A DNA stretch of 64,000 nucleotides from Pseudonocardia alaniniphila (lineage in GTDB: Bacteria; Actinomycetota; Actinomycetes; Mycobacteriales; Pseudonocardiaceae): NCBI RefSeq assembly GCF_022524485.1, contig NZ_JAKXMK010000013.1:62001-126000 (forward strand), read 5' to 3'. Below are positions 62,975 to 64,000 of the stretch, one piece after another. How positions within the stretch are numbered: the first letter of the stretch is position 1; each line of letters opens with the position of its first letter. The position numbers were made by a program, and so were the translations under genes. The notes under the pieces were generated by a model. It was not told the DNA's origin. It ran no database searches and saw only the letters and a program-made list of their open reading frames with translations.

Positions 62975-64000
62975 TCAGGTGAGGCTTCTGAGTTCAGCTG
63001 TGCGTTCCTCGCCGGGCTCGACGCCGCCGCCGAGACGGAGGCAGGTGAACGAGACCAGGCTCGTCAGGGAGATCCCGATGACCCAGACCGCCACGGCGAG
63101 GCCGTTGCCACCGCCGGCGGCCAGGAGGGCCGTCGAGGCAATGGGGGTGAGTGCGCCACCCAGCACGGATGAGATCTGGAAGGCGACGGACGCTCCGCTG
63201 TAGCGCACATGCACGGGGAACAACTCGGCGAGCAGGGTGGCCTGCGGCCCGTTCACCGTGCCGACGGTGAGACCGGAGACCGCATACGCGATCAGCGCCG
63301 CCGGGTACGAACGGCTGTCGAAGAGGAGAAAGAACGGGATCGCCCAGACCACCATGGACACCAGCCCGAGCACGGTCAGCGGTCTCACGCCCCGGTGTTC
63401 GGAGACCCTGGCGGACACGAGGATCCCCAGGAAGAACGTTATTCCGAACATCCCGGAGAGCAGGAGCATCGCGGTGGGGGAGAAGCGCAGGATCTGCTGT
63501 CCGTACGGGATGAGGTAGACCGCGAGCAGCAGCCCTACCGCGGGGGACGCGGTGACGGCGAGGGTGCCTGCGACGAGTGCTCTCGGGTGCCCGCGGACGA
63601 GTGCCCCGAGGGGAAACCGCACGAGCTGTCGGGACTCGCGCACGCGATCGAACGCCGGGCTCTCGCGCAGGCACAGGCGCACGATCAGCCCCGCGACGAC
63701 CAGCGTGATGCTCAGGAGGAACGGGATACGCCATCCCCACGCCTGGAACTGCTCCCTCGATATCAGCGAGCTGCAGAGCAGCGTGATCGCGGTGGCCAGC
63801 ACCAGGCCCGCCGGGTTTCCCAACTGGGGGAGTGAGCCGTAGACGATCCGGCGGTTCGGCGGTGCGTGCTCGACGGCCATGAGCACCGCACCGCCCCACT
63901 CGCCGCCGAGGCCGACGCCCTGGATGATCCGGCAGAGCACGAGCAGCGCAGGTGCCGCCGCGCCGATGCTGGAATAGGTGGGCAGCAGTCCGGTCACGAA
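62975..64000 (-). CDS. MFS transporter, metabolite:H+ symporter (MHS) type, partial
   Basis: The last 340 or so residues of a transporter whose 5' end is beyond the right edge (family length is about 430). Family signatures include CRIIQGVGLGGEWGGAVLMAVEHAP (start region of helices 4-5), WRIPFLLSITLVVAGLIVRLCLRESPAF and the late LFPVHVRYSGASVAFQISSVLGG. MHS-type permeases take up dicarboxylates, alpha-ketoglutarate, shikimate or osmoprotectants. It converges with comEC with 15 bp between. Confidence 0.88.
   Translation of the reverse strand, partial: FVTGLLPTYSSIGAAAPALLVLCRIIQGVGLGGEWGGAVLMAVEHAPPNRRIVYGSLPQLGNPAGLVLATAITLLCSSLISREQFQAWGWRIPFLLSITLVVAGLIVRLCLRESPAFDRVRESRQLVRFPLGALVRGHPRALVAGTLAVTASPAVGLLLAVYLIPYGQQILRFSPTAMLLLSGMFGITFFLGILVSARVSEHRGVRPLTVLGLVSMVVWAIPFFLLFDSRSYPAALIAYAVSGLTVGTVNGPQATLLAELFPVHVRYSGASVAFQISSVLGGALTPIASTALLAAGGGNGLAVAVWVIGISLTSLVSFTCLRLGGGVEPGEERTAELRSLT

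Overview
The window is very GC-rich DNA (third codon positions almost all G or C, many GTG starts, 4-base ATGA/GTGA gene overlaps). It carries mycothiol-linked, Roadblock-type and mycobacteria-like gene neighbourhoods and looks like the chromosome of an actinobacterium close to Pseudonocardia (Pseudonocardiaceae). The genus is inferred from gene content and style only. No rRNA, tRNA, CRISPR array, insertion sequence or phage gene was recognised.

Layout. (1) 1-2.9 kb: housekeeping block rpmA(end)-obg-proB, followed by about 850 bp of a degenerate 21-22 bp tandem repeat. (2) 3.8-13.6 kb: long PCMT-type methyltransferase, RecQ helicase with a phosphoribosyltransferase-like tail, DHFR-like reductase, ECF sigma factor with a SnoaL-like tail, MoxR/CoxE pair, secreted M28 peptidase. 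(3) 13.6-18.9 kb: mycothiol-dependent isomerase family gene, then a polar amino-acid ABC importer operon ending in an unusual protein that joins a class V aminotransferase to a YheO/DauR-type DNA-binding regulator; the operon promoter carries two CAAC-N5-GTTG palindromes. (4) 19-22.5 kb: VOC protein, AlkB-like dioxygenase, SPW membrane protein plus TetR, phytanoyl-CoA dioxygenase family enzyme. (5) 22.6-27.8 kb: NMT1/SsuA-type ABC importer operon with an adenosine-deaminase family enzyme, divergent from a TetR gene. (6) 27.9-31.5 kb: nadD, an APH-fold kinase and three consecutive Roadblock/LC7 proteins. (7) 31.6-42.8 kb: dihydroxyacetone-kinase-like DhaK/DhaL, HAD phosphatase and class II aldolase beside a fused histidine kinase-response regulator, divergent from a RhaS/Rbs-type sugar ABC importer and a sugar isomerase/epimerase. 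(8) 42.8-54.4 kb: sugar-acid type catabolic cluster with a uronate-dehydrogenase-like epimerase, two enolase-superfamily dehydratases each paired with an RraA-family protein, an IclR and a FadR-type regulator, a Gfo/Idh/MocA oxidoreductase and an importer whose two permeases are fused in one chain. (9) 54.5-62.9 kb: anti-sigma/STAS switch genes, then rsfS, gpgP-like, octT-like, degV, an Ig-like secreted protein, comEA and comEC, in nearly the order seen in mycobacteria. (10) The window ends inside an MFS symporter gene.

How it fits together. The housekeeping backbone (obg-proB ... nadD ... rsfS-gpgP-octT-degV-comEA-comEC) is broken up by accessory catabolic islands: nadD and rsfS, which are neighbours in mycobacteria, lie 27 kb apart here. 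The two islands between them look like carbohydrate or sugar-acid utilisation modules with their own importers and regulators. The most unusual items are the aminotransferase-YheO fusion with tandem operators, the repeated dehydratase/RraA pairing, the single-chain MalF-MalG permease, the three-gene Roadblock cluster and the 21-22 bp repeat array.
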